Source: an uncultured Lachnospiraceae bacterium (GTDB lineage Bacteria; Bacillota; Clostridia; Lachnospirales; Lachnospiraceae). From it: a stretch of 64,000 nt of DNA. The DNA is taken from NCBI GenBank assembly GCA_947565425.1, contig CANOFW010000002.1, positions 62,001 through 126,000 of the forward strand, in the 5' to 3' direction. The notes under the pieces were generated by a model that saw nothing but the letters and a program-made list of their open reading frames with translations, made no database searches and was not told where the DNA came from. The position numbers and the translations under genes were made by a program. Shown one piece after another: positions 17,125 through 26,680 of the stretch (position 1 is the stretch's first letter; each line of letters begins with the position of its first letter).

Positions 17125-20103
17125 CTACCTCTTGTCACTTGTATCGCCGCCACAGAAGCGCCGCAGACACATCCCCAAAAGGTACAACCCATAGCAGGCA
17201 ATAAACGTCTCTGCCCCCCTGGTAAACCGTCCCGGATCATACAAGGCAATCCCGGTTGCTACAAGCACAACCCCGGCAATACTGAGGATGACCTGTTCAA
17301 ATACCAGTATACAACGAGCGCGTTTCTTCGTTACACCAAGAATCCGCAGGAATGCCGCATCCATCGCCGATTGCAGGATAACTAACAGTGGACCGAACAA
17401 ACCAATCAGCACGGCGGCAGCCACAGCAATCGGAAACAACGATTCCAAAAGGCCGCGGATGCGCTCAATATTTGCAAGCCCGCCAGAATCAATATGATAG
17501 TCTGCCTTTTGTGAATACATGACGCTGCCACCCTGCATGCTAGCTAACAGACCCTCCAGTTCGTCAAGCCTATCGTTATCAACTAAGGTAAATTCACAGT
17601 GTTCTACCGGGAAATCCATAGAAAATAGTCTTGTCAGATCGCTCCTTATCCCAGTAAAAATACTTCCTCTAACATTTACATCTGTGGATTCAGCCACACC
17701 TATGACCTTATACGTCTTAAATCCCTTCGATACTGCCTCTTTCCCGCCCTGATCCTTTAGCGCGGAATATAAAAGGTCTGACAGTATACCAATCTCATCT
17801 CCGGGAGAAATCCCAAACTTATTTGCAATCTCCCTCCCAACCAAACATACCTGAGCGGTTCCGGCAAAATCAGAAAGAGCATATCCTTCGGCAAAGTTTA
17901 TTCTACAGTCATCCCCCATATTCCGAACAAGGTCACTGGTAACCGTCATGGGAATGTTATCCTCTACCCCCTCGACGCGCACGCCAAAACTGTCATAACA
18001 GTAAAAATCTTTTGCCAAAGAAGAGTTTGACAGTTCGCTAACATATTTAAATATAAGATCAGACGCCGTGCCTTTTACACCAAGTTGATAAAAAGCATCC
18101 TCATACGTAATCCTCGCCAAGACAAATGTTCCAATACCGCAAGCAAGCACAACCGCCAGAACCAGCGAAACTGCTGTTTTTCCAGTGGCACGCCGCATGT
18201 GACGCCAGATATAGGCAATCACGTGACGGACGGAACCGTAATTTCTCTGCGGTGCCCATGCTCCGACGGCAGAAATCTTTTCCATATGAAACGCCACCCG
18301 GACATGAGAATCCTCCGGGACATCTATGGGCTCTTGCAAAGCCTCTGCCTTCCTTTTAAATGTCGCACCTTCCTGCAATAATTCGAGCGGCGGCGCCGCT
18401 TTCATATTCCGCAGGAAGAAATAGCAAATTAATGAGACAAATAACAATTCGGAAAGCAGACAAAAAATTATCACACGAATCGGAAGTTCCGTATTGGGAA
18501 CATATCCCAAAGGAGCGCTGTCCGCCATACGAAGAAGCGCCGTATTTGCCGCTCTCTGCGCATAAAACAATCCCGCTATACCGCCAATGGACACCGCCAA
18601 TGCCGACACCAGCACAAAAGGCAATAAGACAAAGTTCCCCGCCTCCTTTCCGGGAACACCGAGCATACGCATAATAGCGTATGACTTTTTATTGCGCCCG
18701 ATATAAAGATACACCGCCAAAAACAAAGCCAGAGCCGCCCCCGCAATATACAATACCGTAGTCAACAGAGACGCCAGCGCCCCCATTCCAAGGCTATCCT
18801 TCACATCCAGCCATCCCCTATCGGAAAATTCCAATTCCAGGTCCAATTTATCCGCAAACTGCCTGGCTGCCTCATGAAACGCCTCTATATCATGCGCGTC
18901 CTCCACAAAAACACTAAACTCATCCGGCTTTACCTCATAGTCTTTGGGAACTTCTACCGGCAAAAGGACAGATGGCACATAAATAGTTTCCGGTGAATAT
19001 GTATGTGCAGAATCCGCATTTGCGCCAGCGTATGCGCCAACAATGGATAGTTCCACCGGCTCCAAAAATTCAGGCAGCTCCTTCCCTTCCATAACCTTAG
19101 TACTTCCATGCCAAAGAGCATTTCCTAACCGTAGGCTAAGGCTGTCGCCGACAGACAAGCTGTATGCCCTCAAGAAGTCTTCGCTTACCACACAAACGTT
19201 TGTATCTTTCACCGTTAGAGAGCGCCCTTTGGTAACTGCTAACCTCTGGTCATTAAACCGGGGAATCGCACGCATATCTGAGGTATACACGATATCGTAA
19301 ACATGATTGTTATAGTCGATTGCCTCTGCCCATCCCTTCTGACGCGCAAATGATTCCATCTGCAAATAATTGTCCGGCAAACCATCTATGACACGCAGGG
19401 CATCCTGTCCCAGCGAATCCAAAAAGCAAATACCCGATTCTGCGCCTCCTTTGGCATTAACGCTCGCAAAAACAAGACAACGGCTCCCTATTTTCAGACT
19501 GTCGTAAAAGGCACGCGTACAAGAAGACCTGGCATAGTGCATATCCCCCAAAGGCACATCTTCCATGATGATAGATTTGCCTATGTCAAGCGCCTCATCA
19601 CCGGCAACTACTTTGATGTCATCAAATTTTAAACGCACATGATCTTCCATGACAGATACATCTTTATCATCAATATATCCATGATAAGTTCCTTCAAACA
19701 AAAACTCTCCGCTTCCCAACAGACGTTTACAATCTTCGACCATTCCGGCTGTCAGATACCTCGTATCAGCTAATGTCACGCCTGGCAGAGATGTGAATTC
19801 TGTCAGTTCCTCCTCTGTCGGCCACGGCTTGTCTTGCATTTCATAATCAATGCCATAACCTGTCATTACAGAACCGTCCGCTGATTGAACAGCCTTCGTC
19901 TCAATCCAAATATCTGCCACTTCATTGTCCAAAGATGCAACAGCGTGGTAGAGGCTCTTCGCATTCTCCGCCTCCCGCGTGGTGACGGCGTAATCCGTAA
20001 TGCGCGAAAACAGCGCAAAGGATGACGCTGCAAGCAAAAGAAAGGTCAGCAGTGTTTTCAACGGAGCGCGCAGTAATGTTTTTAGAGCAATCGTTTTTCT
20101 CAT
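17125..20103 (-). CDS. large FtsX-family ABC transporter permease without adjacent ATPase
   Basis: A 992-aa membrane protein with duplicated MacB/FtsX architecture. It has an N-terminal helix (about 12-32), a long extracytoplasmic domain (about 35-440), three helices near 450-580 (LYIAGAALALFLAVYLYIG and following), a cytoplasmic linker, another helix near 640 (TGKTAVSLVLAVVLACGIG), a second extracytoplasmic domain and three C-terminal helices (IAVAAAVLIGLFGPLLVILQ). GGAGA precedes ATG 20103. It lies 58 bp after an M56 peptidase gene and probably belongs to a blaI-M56-permease operon. No ABC ATP-binding gene adjoins it, which is unusual. Confidence 0.85.
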   Translation of the reverse strand: MRKTIALKTLLRAPLKTLLTFLLLAASSFALFSRITDYAVTTREAENAKSLYHAVASLDNEVADIWIETKAVQSADGSVMTGYGIDYEMQDKPWPTEEELTEFTSLPGVTLADTRYLTAGMVEDCKRLLGSGEFLFEGTYHGYIDDKDVSVMEDHVRLKFDDIKVVAGDEALDIGKSIIMEDVPLGDMHYARSSCTRAFYDSLKIGSRCLVFASVNAKGGAESGICFLDSLGQDALRVIDGLPDNYLQMESFARQKGWAEAIDYNNHVYDIVYTSDMRAIPRFNDQRLAVTKGRSLTVKDTNVCVVSEDFLRAYSLSVGDSLSLRLGNALWHGSTKVMEGKELPEFLEPVELSIVGAYAGANADSAHTYSPETIYVPSVLLPVEVPKDYEVKPDEFSVFVEDAHDIEAFHEAARQFADKLDLELEFSDRGWLDVKDSLGMGALASLLTTVLYIAGAALALFLAVYLYIGRNKKSYAIMRMLGVPGKEAGNFVLLPFVLVSALAVSIGGIAGLFYAQRAANTALLRMADSAPLGYVPNTELPIRVIIFCLLSELLFVSLICYFFLRNMKAAPPLELLQEGATFKRKAEALQEPIDVPEDSHVRVAFHMEKISAVGAWAPQRNYGSVRHVIAYIWRHMRRATGKTAVSLVLAVVLACGIGTFVLARITYEDAFYQLGVKGTASDLIFKYVSELSNSSLAKDFYCYDSFGVRVEGVEDNIPMTVTSDLVRNMGDDCRINFAEGYALSDFAGTAQVCLVGREIANKFGISPGDEIGILSDLLYSALKDQGGKEAVSKGFKTYKVIGVAESTDVNVRGSIFTGIRSDLTRLFSMDFPVEHCEFTLVDNDRLDELEGLLASMQGGSVMYSQKADYHIDSGGLANIERIRGLLESLFPIAVAAAVLIGLFGPLLVILQSAMDAAFLRILGVTKKRARCILVFEQVILSIAGVVLVATGIALYDPGRFTRGAETFIACYGLYLLGMCLRRFCGGDTSDKR

Positions 20104-20161
20104 AAGCTATCTCCTATCTAAGTTCTTCATTTATGACATAAAGAAGTCATTGGCATTTGAT

Positions 20162-21292
20162 TTACTGATACCGCAATGCTTGATCCCCACGATAAATCTT
20201 AATATCTGCAAGCGGTTCCGAAATTTCCAATGCTTCACCCACAAATTCACCATCTACATAAATCAAATAGCCAACCTCTTTTCTGACCAAATAAGCATTC
20301 TCTGGCGTCGGGCAATCAAAGGTTCCCGGAATATCAGCATCATAATCAGGCTCCATAACAACTGAAATCGTCATCAAAAACAGCAGGCACGAACATATCG
20401 TCAAAAAAGTGTGTTTCCAACTTTTCCTCTGCCAATGGTTCTCACATATGCAACGAAATCTCTGCTTCATTACCTCCTCTTTCTGTGCAGCAAATGTAAT
20501 CATAAGTTCTTTCTTTTCCTGTTTCCCCGCCCGCATCGACTTGACGATGCACTCCAAATAGCTTGTCTTCTCACACTCACTAAACCTCGATGTCAGGATA
20601 GCATCCACTCTTATTTCCAGCACTCTTGCAATTAACTGATTTAGCAGGAATACGACCGGGTTCCACCAATAAATAATACCGATAAATTCGCATAGTATTT
20701 TCACCAGCATATCGTGATGGTAATAATGCAACATCTCATGTTTCAAAATATAATACATCTCTTCTTCCGAATAATTGATCATCGGCATCAGTATCTTGGG
20801 ATACGCCAAGCCAAACACAGCCGGCGTTTGAATGCCGGGAAGAAGCAATACCTGAAATCTTCCTTTCTTGCCACATTCCCTGTTTATCTGGGCAATCATC
20901 GCTTCCACATCATATTTAAAATAGCCGGGACATTTCCCAATCACACGAGAAAGGTGAATATATCTCCCTACATAAATAACAAATTTGCATACCGCTCCCA
21001 ATACCCAAAGAACCAGCAGCGCCTGCCCTACCGTTATCTCAATTCCCCCAATTTCTAACTCTAAACGCATCAAATCTTGCAGCCTTGTCAAAATATATCT
21101 GCTACGAAGCGTTACCGTGAAATTAAACTCAACAGGAAGCAGTATTCGCGCAATAATAAGAGCAAGAAAAATGCCAATTTGCTTCCCTGCCATCTTCAAC
21201 GCTGAATCATATTTTAGAATCACCCACGCGAAAACTGTGAGCAAAACGCTACTCACCAGGCTGGACAACAAAGATAGCGGCGTTACCGTCAT
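20162..21292 (-). CDS. M56-family (BlaR1/MecR1-like) membrane metallopeptidase
   Basis: A 376-aa integral membrane protease. Four hydrophobic segments (about 5-25, 35-55, 85-107 and 300-320) surround the zinc motif HEMLHYYHHD (HExxH; about residue 182), followed by WWNPVVFLLNQ, characteristic of BlaR1/MecR1 peptidase domains. The C-terminal extracellular part is only about 55 residues (DADIPGTFDCPTPENAYLV...), so it lacks the penicillin-binding sensor of BlaR1. It follows a BlaI-type repressor gene by 16 bp; the family paradigm is that the peptidase inactivates the partner repressor on sensing a signal. The downstream permease would be the controlled output. Confidence 0.88.
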   Translation of the reverse strand: MTVTPLSLLSSLVSSVLLTVFAWVILKYDSALKMAGKQIGIFLALIIARILLPVEFNFTVTLRSRYILTRLQDLMRLELEIGGIEITVGQALLVLWVLGAVCKFVIYVGRYIHLSRVIGKCPGYFKYDVEAMIAQINRECGKKGRFQVLLLPGIQTPAVFGLAYPKILMPMINYSEEEMYYILKHEMLHYYHHDMLVKILCEFIGIIYWWNPVVFLLNQLIARVLEIRVDAILTSRFSECEKTSYLECIVKSMRAGKQEKKELMITFAAQKEEVMKQRFRCICENHWQRKSWKHTFLTICSCLLFLMTISVVMEPDYDADIPGTFDCPTPENAYLVRKEVGYLIYVDGEFVGEALEISEPLADIKIYRGDQALRYQ

Positions 21293-21308
21293 AAATGCCC
21301 CTCCCCTC

Positions 21309-21704
21309 TTACTTCTGCTTTCTTTCCTTTATAACCTTCTCTAATTCCTCCAGCAATTCCCCATCATCTCCTATGCTATCAAACAACGTATTGAAGTACC
21401 GCATTTTTGATTCAAGCTTATCCAGTGGAAAAATTTCAGATGTTACATATTTTACAGCATATTCTTCCGGCGTAATCAACGGGGCATAACTTCTCGACAA
21501 AACGGTTCCGCTTTGGACAATCTGGGCAACTTCTATAAATCCTCTTTGAAGCAGCTTCTTCAATACGCCCTGCACCGTATTAAGGCTTAACTCCGGCTGC
21601 CTTTCCGGAATTTCCGACGCTATCAGCGGCTTTCCCTCCGCCCAAAGCACGTTCATTACCTCAAGTTCTCTTCTACTTAATGCTATTCTTTCTCTTTTAC
21701 TCAT
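21309..21704 (-). CDS. BlaI/MecI/CopY-family repressor
   Basis: A 131-aa winged-helix repressor. ISRRELEVMNVLWAEGKPLI-like helices (RIALSRRELEVMNVLWAEGK), SEIPERQPELSLNTVQGVLK and LLQRGFIEVAQIV match the BlaI DNA-binding domain; the C-terminal acidic helices would dimerise. The start at 21704 is chosen because the promoter at 21756-21784 excludes the longer reading from 21809, and GAGGAG lies directly upstream (a tight 3-base spacing). The adjoining M56 peptidase is the expected partner. It is likely autoregulatory. Confidence 0.88.
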   Translation of the reverse strand: MSKRERIALSRRELEVMNVLWAEGKPLIASEIPERQPELSLNTVQGVLKKLLQRGFIEVAQIVQSGTVLSRSYAPLITPEEYAVKYVTSEIFPLDKLESKMRYFNTLFDSIGDDGELLEELEKVIKERKQK

Positions 21705-21755
21705 AATCTCCTCACTGTCCTCTAGCTGTTTTGCAATATTTTCTCTATTATTTTC

Positions 21756-21784
21756 ATTATATAATTCACTTTCTGTCTTGTCAA
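21756..21784 (-). promoter_or_regulatory. consensus promoter of the blaI-M56-permease operon
   Basis: Minus strand TTGACA (21784-21779), 17-bp spacer, TATAAT (21761-21756). The -10 and +1 region is AT-rich. A TACAnnTGTA-type BlaI operator is not obvious, so the operator is unresolved. Confidence 0.75.
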
Positions 21785-21904
21785 TATTTACTCTGTCCTG
21801 ATATAACACATTGTATATTTAAATAGCTTTTATTATATTTTATTACTATAATAGCATTCTATTGAGTCCTCTTGTGCGAGTGCACATAATTGTTTTTCTC
21901 TTAT

Positions 21905-21992
21905 CGGAAATATACTTTCCGCCTTAGTGTAACAAGATGTTTCCTATTAAGAGAAAAATAGGGACCTGACAGCAGAATCTGCCGCCAGGCCC
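21905..21992 (-). other. dispersed hairpin-plus-motif intergenic element (second copy)
   Basis: In the 408-bp gap between the beta-propeller gene and blaI, a long stem (21961-21992, about 15 bp with one bulge) ends in CCCTATTTTT on the minus strand and should terminate the beta-propeller transcript. About 25 bases later comes CTTGTTAC and the near-palindrome GGAAAGTATATTTCC. The same order (hairpin, CCCTATTTT, CTTGTTAC, GAAAGTATCTTTC) occurs at 14095-14177. The remainder of the gap (22000-22110) shows only a weak CCCGTG/CGCGGG stem. Confidence 0.55.
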
Positions 21993-22112
21993 TTTTAGAT
22001 GATAGTCAAATACCCATATAAACATGGCTACTTTCTTAATTACCCCGTGGGTGCATTGCTCGCGGGAATAAAAACTGTAAACGCCCAGAGAAACTTCCGC
22101 CTATCTGCGCCG

Positions 22113-24425
22113 TCACGGTTCCAACGTAGCAACTTTGCTGCCGTCCGTTAGACTGTACTCTTCCACTAGTCCACTCTCCAGAAACAGGAAGAATCTTTCT
22201 CCTATATAAGTCCCTCTGACCTCATAACCATACCGCTCATAATCGCTGCAATCAATTTCCATAACCTTAGCAAACGCATCGTCCTTAAACGTAAAAAGCA
22301 TATATACCGTCTTGCTGTCATCTGCAAAATAATCATCTGCACAAAAACCAAACAGGTTCTTTTTCGTATCAATCAATACTGCTTTATAGTTATAAAGCGC
22401 TTCCGAATACTCAAAGTTTGATAAGAGCAGCTTCGACTGTTCTTTCACATCTTTGGGATCTGAAATATCAAACATGGACAATTTCATGCATTCTGTTGCT
22501 CCAGTCTTCTCGTCAGCTTCCATACCAATTCCAAGGAGTAGATTATCTTCATAGAAATGAAGATATTCGGAAAATCCACTAATCTTCAATTCCCCCAAAA
22601 CCTTAGGCTCCTTAGGGTCGGACAAATCTACGGAAAACAACGGGTCTGTCTCCCGAAATGTGACAAAGTAACCGGAATCTCCCATAAATCTTGCCGAATA
22701 TATGCGCTCGTCTGGCGCAAGGTCCTCAATCTTGCCTACCGTTTTCAAATTAGAATCCAAGACATAAAGACTATTCGTCATCTTAGTACTTGATTCATCA
22801 TACCCAAGAAACTGCTCCGATATATCATCTATAACTTTCGTGATAACCTGGGACTGCACCGTAGTAACCATACGCAGATGACCGCGGTACTCATTCATCG
22901 CCATATCATCTCGAAGCGTTCCTTTGACCTTGCCCATCGCTTCCTTGCGCATTTGTCCGTCTTTGTATGAGAAACGATAGATGGTCGTACTATCCGACTG
23001 TTCCCCCTCCTCGTTGTAAGAAGCATACTGCGTATCTGCCAGATAAATATTCTCCTGACTAACATAAAGTTTATCTGCCGACGCCACCAATGCCTGCGTA
23101 TCTGCAAATGTATCAGGATGCGCCATATCTACAGACGCCATCACCAGATAAGAAGCCGTATTGCTTCCATCCGGAAGCGTAATCTTATCCTCCGGCATAG
23201 GCTTGCCGTCCATCATAGGAATATACGCCTCTAAATCATCTGCTGTTTTCGGCTTACTGGTATCACAGAGGGCAAAATAGTACAAATACCCATCGGAAAT
23301 CCTGGAATCAAGATAGTTTCCCTTCACCGTAAACGTGTGATATTCCTTAGGAGCAGTGCGGTCTGAAATATCATAAACATGAATTCTGCAATAAGGATAA
23401 CCGGAACCCCAAGCAATATCGTCAACTTTTCCAACCTCGCTCTGTCCCTCCGCTTCTGCGTCGCTGCCCATCGCCCACTTATTCTCCATAACAACCAGTT
23501 TATCTTCCCAGACATAAATATTCTGGACAATTTCAAAGTTACCGACCATGGATGCTTCTTTCAGTCCGTCTTTGGTATCCACAATCCTGACAGAGTAGTC
23601 CATATTACTCTCCAACCGTTCGACTACGCGGTAAAGATATCTTCCATCATTTTTGATAATATCCGCTTCCTCTACGGACTCTTCCTGCTGGTTCGTCTTC
23701 CCATAATCCTCCGTACCTTCTTCTTTCTGCCCGCTCTCTCCCCCAGTAACTATATCGTCAGACATATACGAATCATCGCCGCCCTTATCATAATGAACAT
23801 TCTCCGTCTCTCCTGCGGAATATGATGTGTCATCTGCGGCTGCATCATCTACGGCTGCATCCTCTGCGGCTGCATCATCTGCGGCTGCATCATCTGCGGC
23901 TGCGTCATCCCAAACAGCATCTGCGACTTCCGCACTCTCTGCAACCTCCATCCGGTAAAGCTCTTCCTGCTCTTGCCAATACTTGTCAAACGACTGATAC
24001 AGTTTGGCATACGTTGTTCCTTCCTGAAATTCACCCTCCTCTGTACCAGCTGCATCCATTGCTTCATCTGCGGCTGCATCCTCTGCAACTTCATCCGCCA
24101 TTTCCAAGGAATCCCCTGTGCGGAAGGTATCTCCTGCTCCCATATTTCTTGCTACTGCAAACAAAACCATGATCACACATGCAGCCTCCACAAATATGCT
24201 GCTCCACCAAACGATATATTTTACACGCTTTCTAGTTGGCGTCCCTTTCGTCTCATTCTCCTGATCGCCTACAAACTCCTCCTTTTCTGTCTGCTGTTGC
24301 AGCCATTCTTTCATTTTACCCGGGTGCAGGCTCTCCGGAATTGTTTCTTCCCCGGCGCTATCCCGCAAAAACTGTCTGATATCCTCTTCCTTCCATTCAT
24401 TTTTCATTTTGCCCTTACGCATCAT
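22113..24425 (-). CDS. membrane-anchored beta-propeller protein, probable ECF anti-sigma/sensor
   Basis: About 770 aa. The N-terminal ~70 residues are cytoplasmic (EWKEEDIRQFLRDSAGEE), one membrane helix lies near 75-97 (IVWWSSIFVEAACVIMVLFA), then a low-complexity Ala/Asp linker made of AADDA repeats (about 170-200). A large extracellular beta-propeller domain (about 240-770; family PF09826-like) follows, with motifs such as EESVEEADIIKNDGRYLYRV and YSARFMGDSGYFVTFRETDP. The start codon overlaps the stop of the upstream ECF sigma gene (TGATG); an ATG three bases later has the better spacing from GGAGG. The coupling suggests it is the sigma factor's regulator. That role is inferred, not shown. 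Confidence 0.8.
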   Translation of the reverse strand: MMRKGKMKNEWKEEDIRQFLRDSAGEETIPESLHPGKMKEWLQQQTEKEEFVGDQENETKGTPTRKRVKYIVWWSSIFVEAACVIMVLFAVARNMGAGDTFRTGDSLEMADEVAEDAAADEAMDAAGTEEGEFQEGTTYAKLYQSFDKYWQEQEELYRMEVAESAEVADAVWDDAAADDAAADDAAAEDAAVDDAAADDTSYSAGETENVHYDKGGDDSYMSDDIVTGGESGQKEEGTEDYGKTNQQEESVEEADIIKNDGRYLYRVVERLESNMDYSVRIVDTKDGLKEASMVGNFEIVQNIYVWEDKLVVMENKWAMGSDAEAEGQSEVGKVDDIAWGSGYPYCRIHVYDISDRTAPKEYHTFTVKGNYLDSRISDGYLYYFALCDTSKPKTADDLEAYIPMMDGKPMPEDKITLPDGSNTASYLVMASVDMAHPDTFADTQALVASADKLYVSQENIYLADTQYASYNEEGEQSDSTTIYRFSYKDGQMRKEAMGKVKGTLRDDMAMNEYRGHLRMVTTVQSQVITKVIDDISEQFLGYDESSTKMTNSLYVLDSNLKTVGKIEDLAPDERIYSARFMGDSGYFVTFRETDPLFSVDLSDPKEPKVLGELKISGFSEYLHFYEDNLLLGIGMEADEKTGATECMKLSMFDISDPKDVKEQSKLLLSNFEYSEALYNYKAVLIDTKKNLFGFCADDYFADDSKTVYMLFTFKDDAFAKVMEIDCSDYERYGYEVRGTYIGERFFLFLESGLVEEYSLTDGSKVATLEP
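23831..23910. repeat. 15-bp in-frame tandem repeat encoding AADDA
   Basis: Five 15-bp units based on CATCTGCGGCTGCAT (23831-23905) plus a partial sixth. Because the unit is a multiple of three, copy-number changes would lengthen or shorten the Ala/Asp linker without a frameshift. Degenerate copies recur at about 24062-24095 in the same gene. Confidence 0.85.
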
Positions 24426-24883
24426 CACACCTCCAGTTTCTTTCTCATTTTTTGAAGTGCCCGCCGATACTTAGAACGAACGGTACTGTGATTTTTATTA
24501 AGAATCCCGGCGATTTCCTCGCTGGTATATCCGCCGAACACAAACAACCCTACTATGAGCCGTTCCTCCTCTTTCAATTCCCAATACACCTGCCTGACCG
24601 CAGATGCCGTGGCAAGATCTGTTTCCCGGGATACGGAGAGTTGCTCAATGTCCTCCTCCTTGCGAAACCATTCCCGCATTCTACGTCTGCACCTATTCAC
24701 CAATATCTGCATAATCCAAGGTGCAAACTTTTCTTTATCCCTGAGCTGGTAAAACTTTTCGTAAGCAGCCAGTACTGCGTCCTGCACCGCATCTTCCGCC
24801 TCCTGGCGGTTCCTCATATAGTACAGGGCGATTCGGTATAACTGCGGATAAACTTTTTCATAACACTGCATAAACTCTTCCAT
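24425..24883 (-). CDS. ECF-type RNA polymerase sigma factor
   Basis: A 152-aa extracytoplasmic-function sigma factor. Region 2 is residues about 5-70 (QLYRIALYYMRNRQEAEDAV, FAPWIMQILVNRCR). Region 4 is residues about 95-150 (LKEEERLIVGLFVFGGYTSE, EIAGILNKNHSTVRSKYRRA). It is translationally coupled to the beta-propeller membrane protein. Upstream on the minus strand lie TGCAAC (24951-24946) and CGGTATA (24925-24919), which might be an autoregulated ECF promoter, although the 20-bp spacing is long. Conditions sensed are unknown. Confidence 0.92.
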   Translation of the reverse strand: MEEFMQCYEKVYPQLYRIALYYMRNRQEAEDAVQDAVLAAYEKFYQLRDKEKFAPWIMQILVNRCRRRMREWFRKEEDIEQLSVSRETDLATASAVRQVYWELKEEERLIVGLFVFGGYTSEEIAGILNKNHSTVRSKYRRALQKMRKKLEV

Positions 24884-24980
24884 ATTCTCCTCAACCTCCC
24901 TTTGAAATGCATTTCATCTATACCGAGTCAAAAAATTGACAAAATGTTGCATTTTTTATTTTACATCTGATATTTGCCAG

Positions 24981-25026
24981 AAAAAAGGAAGCACCATTCA
25001 TGAATACCTTCTGAATGGATGCTTCC
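24981..25026 (-). terminator. terminator after the chemotaxis receptor gene
   Basis: GGAAGCA..ATTCA and TGAAT..TGCTTCC (24987-25026) form a long stem, followed on the minus strand by TTTTTT (24986-24981). Confidence 0.85.
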
Positions 25027-25049
25027 TGTCGTCTCTCCAACTTAAAACG

Positions 25050-26360
25050 CTATAACATCTCTTTTACTTCTTTTTTCAAATCATTTACGTTAAATTTCTT
25101 AATGTTCTCCACCAAACCGTCAGACACTGTCTTGACCTGTTCTGTAGACTCCTTGCACTCTGTCACAATCTCTCCAAAAAGATCCATTGCCTGTAACGTC
25201 TCCTGCGCGCTTGTAGAGTTTGCCTGCGCCGCCTCTGTCAAAGTCGTAATTTCACTGTCAATAATCTCTTTGACTTCCTGTAACTCCTTAACCTCCTCGT
25301 CAATTCCTCCAATTGCACCGCTCACCTGCTCAATTTCATAATTCAAGGAAGCAAATACCTTTTCCGTCTTGCCAATCTGTTCCGTTTGTCTATCAAATGC
25401 TTCTGAAACTTTTTGTGTAATGCTCACGCTGACATTGGAATTCTCAATTAACTCATTGACAATAGCATTAATCTTCTCCGAAGATTCACGCGACTGGTCC
25501 GCCAATGCACGTATCTCTTCCGCCACAACTGCAAAACCTTTTCCCATGTCACCCGCGCGCGCCGCCTCAATACTGGCATTGAGAGCAAGCAGATTCGTCT
25601 GGCTGGAAATTCCTGTGATAATCTCCGTAACCGTGCGAATCTGCATCGCAGACTGGTTGGTCACGTCCGTCTGCACCCGTACATCCGCAATCGCCTTGCT
25701 GCTCGCCTCATTGATAGATACCAGCTCATTCATAATATCTTCTGCCGTCTCACTGCATTCCCTCATTTTATCTGCACTGTTGCTTAAGGTATCTACATTC
25801 TGTACAATTGCATCAACCGCATGACTCATATCTATAATCTGCGTTCCAATCTCGTTCGTCCGCTCAGACTGGGAAATCGTATTCATACCGATAGAATTGA
25901 CTTCCTTTCCCACCTGGTGCATGGATGATTCCATCTCACGGAATGAATGAGTGAAATCCTCCGAAACTTTTACCAACGATCCCGTGGCATTCTTCACACT
26001 CGTAATAATCCGTGCAAACGAAACCATCATTCTATTGACGGAGCGCATCATCTGTCCAATCTCATCGTTGCGCTCAGAGAGCTTATTTTCTTTCAAAGAA
26101 AGCGTGCCATCCGCAATCTGATCCAAATTCCCCACCAAGTTATGTATACGGCTCAGTAATTGTCGTACCATAAAAAAGATTACTATGAGGACAATCACTA
26201 ATACCGCCACCAAGCATACCGTCCCCTGAAATACGGTCATCTCTCCATTGGCAACCAGCCGCAGTACGATTGATGATATAAGTCCGGTCAGTACCAATGG
26301 TACAGCCAGCACAAACAGCGCCGTCAGTAACATTCTCCTGCTCTTTCGATTTTCTTTCAC
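25050..26360 (-). CDS. methyl-accepting chemotaxis protein lacking an ectodomain
   Basis: A 436-aa chemoreceptor. Two membrane helices (about 10-32 and 40-64) are separated by only about 8 residues (ANGEMTVF), so there is no periplasmic sensor domain. A HAMP domain (about 62-115, [20 protein letters not shown]) and a signalling coiled coil follow, with the conserved hairpin tip [20 protein letters not shown] (about residue 260) and [15 protein letters not shown]. The start is GTG 26360, with AAGGAGG 8 bases upstream. It may sense membrane state or an intracellular cue. It fits a motile organism, as the flagellin gene implies. Confidence 0.92.
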   Translation of the reverse strand: MKENRKSRRMLLTALFVLAVPLVLTGLISSIVLRLVANGEMTVFQGTVCLVAVLVIVLIVIFFMVRQLLSRIHNLVGNLDQIADGTLSLKENKLSERNDEIGQMMRSVNRMMVSFARIITSVKNATGSLVKVSEDFTHSFREMESSMHQVGKEVNSIGMNTISQSERTNEIGTQIIDMSHAVDAIVQNVDTLSNSADKMRECSETAEDIMNELVSINEASSKAIADVRVQTDVTNQSAMQIRTVTEIITGISSQTNLLALNASIEAARAGDMGKGFAVVAEEIRALADQSRESSEKINAIVNELIENSNVSVSITQKVSEAFDRQTEQIGKTEKVFASLNYEIEQVSGAIGGIDEEVKELQEVKEIIDSEITTLTEAAQANSTSAQETLQAMDLFGEIVTECKESTEQVKTVSDGLVENIKKFNVNDLKKEVKEML

Positions 26361-26395
26361 AGCAGATTCCTCCTTAGAAATTTCATACTAAAAAT

Positions 26396-26424
26396 ATTAT
26401 ACGACACTTTTTCCGGTATTGCCA
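26396..26424 (-). promoter_or_regulatory. promoter of the chemoreceptor gene
   Basis: Minus strand -35 TGGCAA (26424-26419), 17-bp spacer, -10 TATAAT (26401-26396). A sigma-A type site; no flagellar sigma motif is seen here. Confidence 0.5.
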
Positions 26425-26680
26425 CTGGAAATTTTGCCGGGAACATTCATAACTTACAGTTCTATTTATCGAACAAAAATTCCCACAGGGAAAAAATCTG
26501 CCCCATATTTTCTTTAACAAATGAAATCGCTTTCCGCACGGACAAGAATATTCCCGCTTTTCTTCCCTGTCCGAAACAGCCAACTGTTATTTAAAAGCGC
26601 CCTGATTTCGTTAAATTCTGGTCTGATCTGCAATTGTTTTTTTATGTAAACGAAAAAGTACTTACCAACCTCTCTCCTTC

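Noticed and set aside
23822-24172. His/Leu-rich 116-aa ORF antisense to the beta-propeller gene
   Set aside because: It is the reverse reading of the AADDA repeat (period-5 low complexity) with no ribosome site; an artefact of the repeat.
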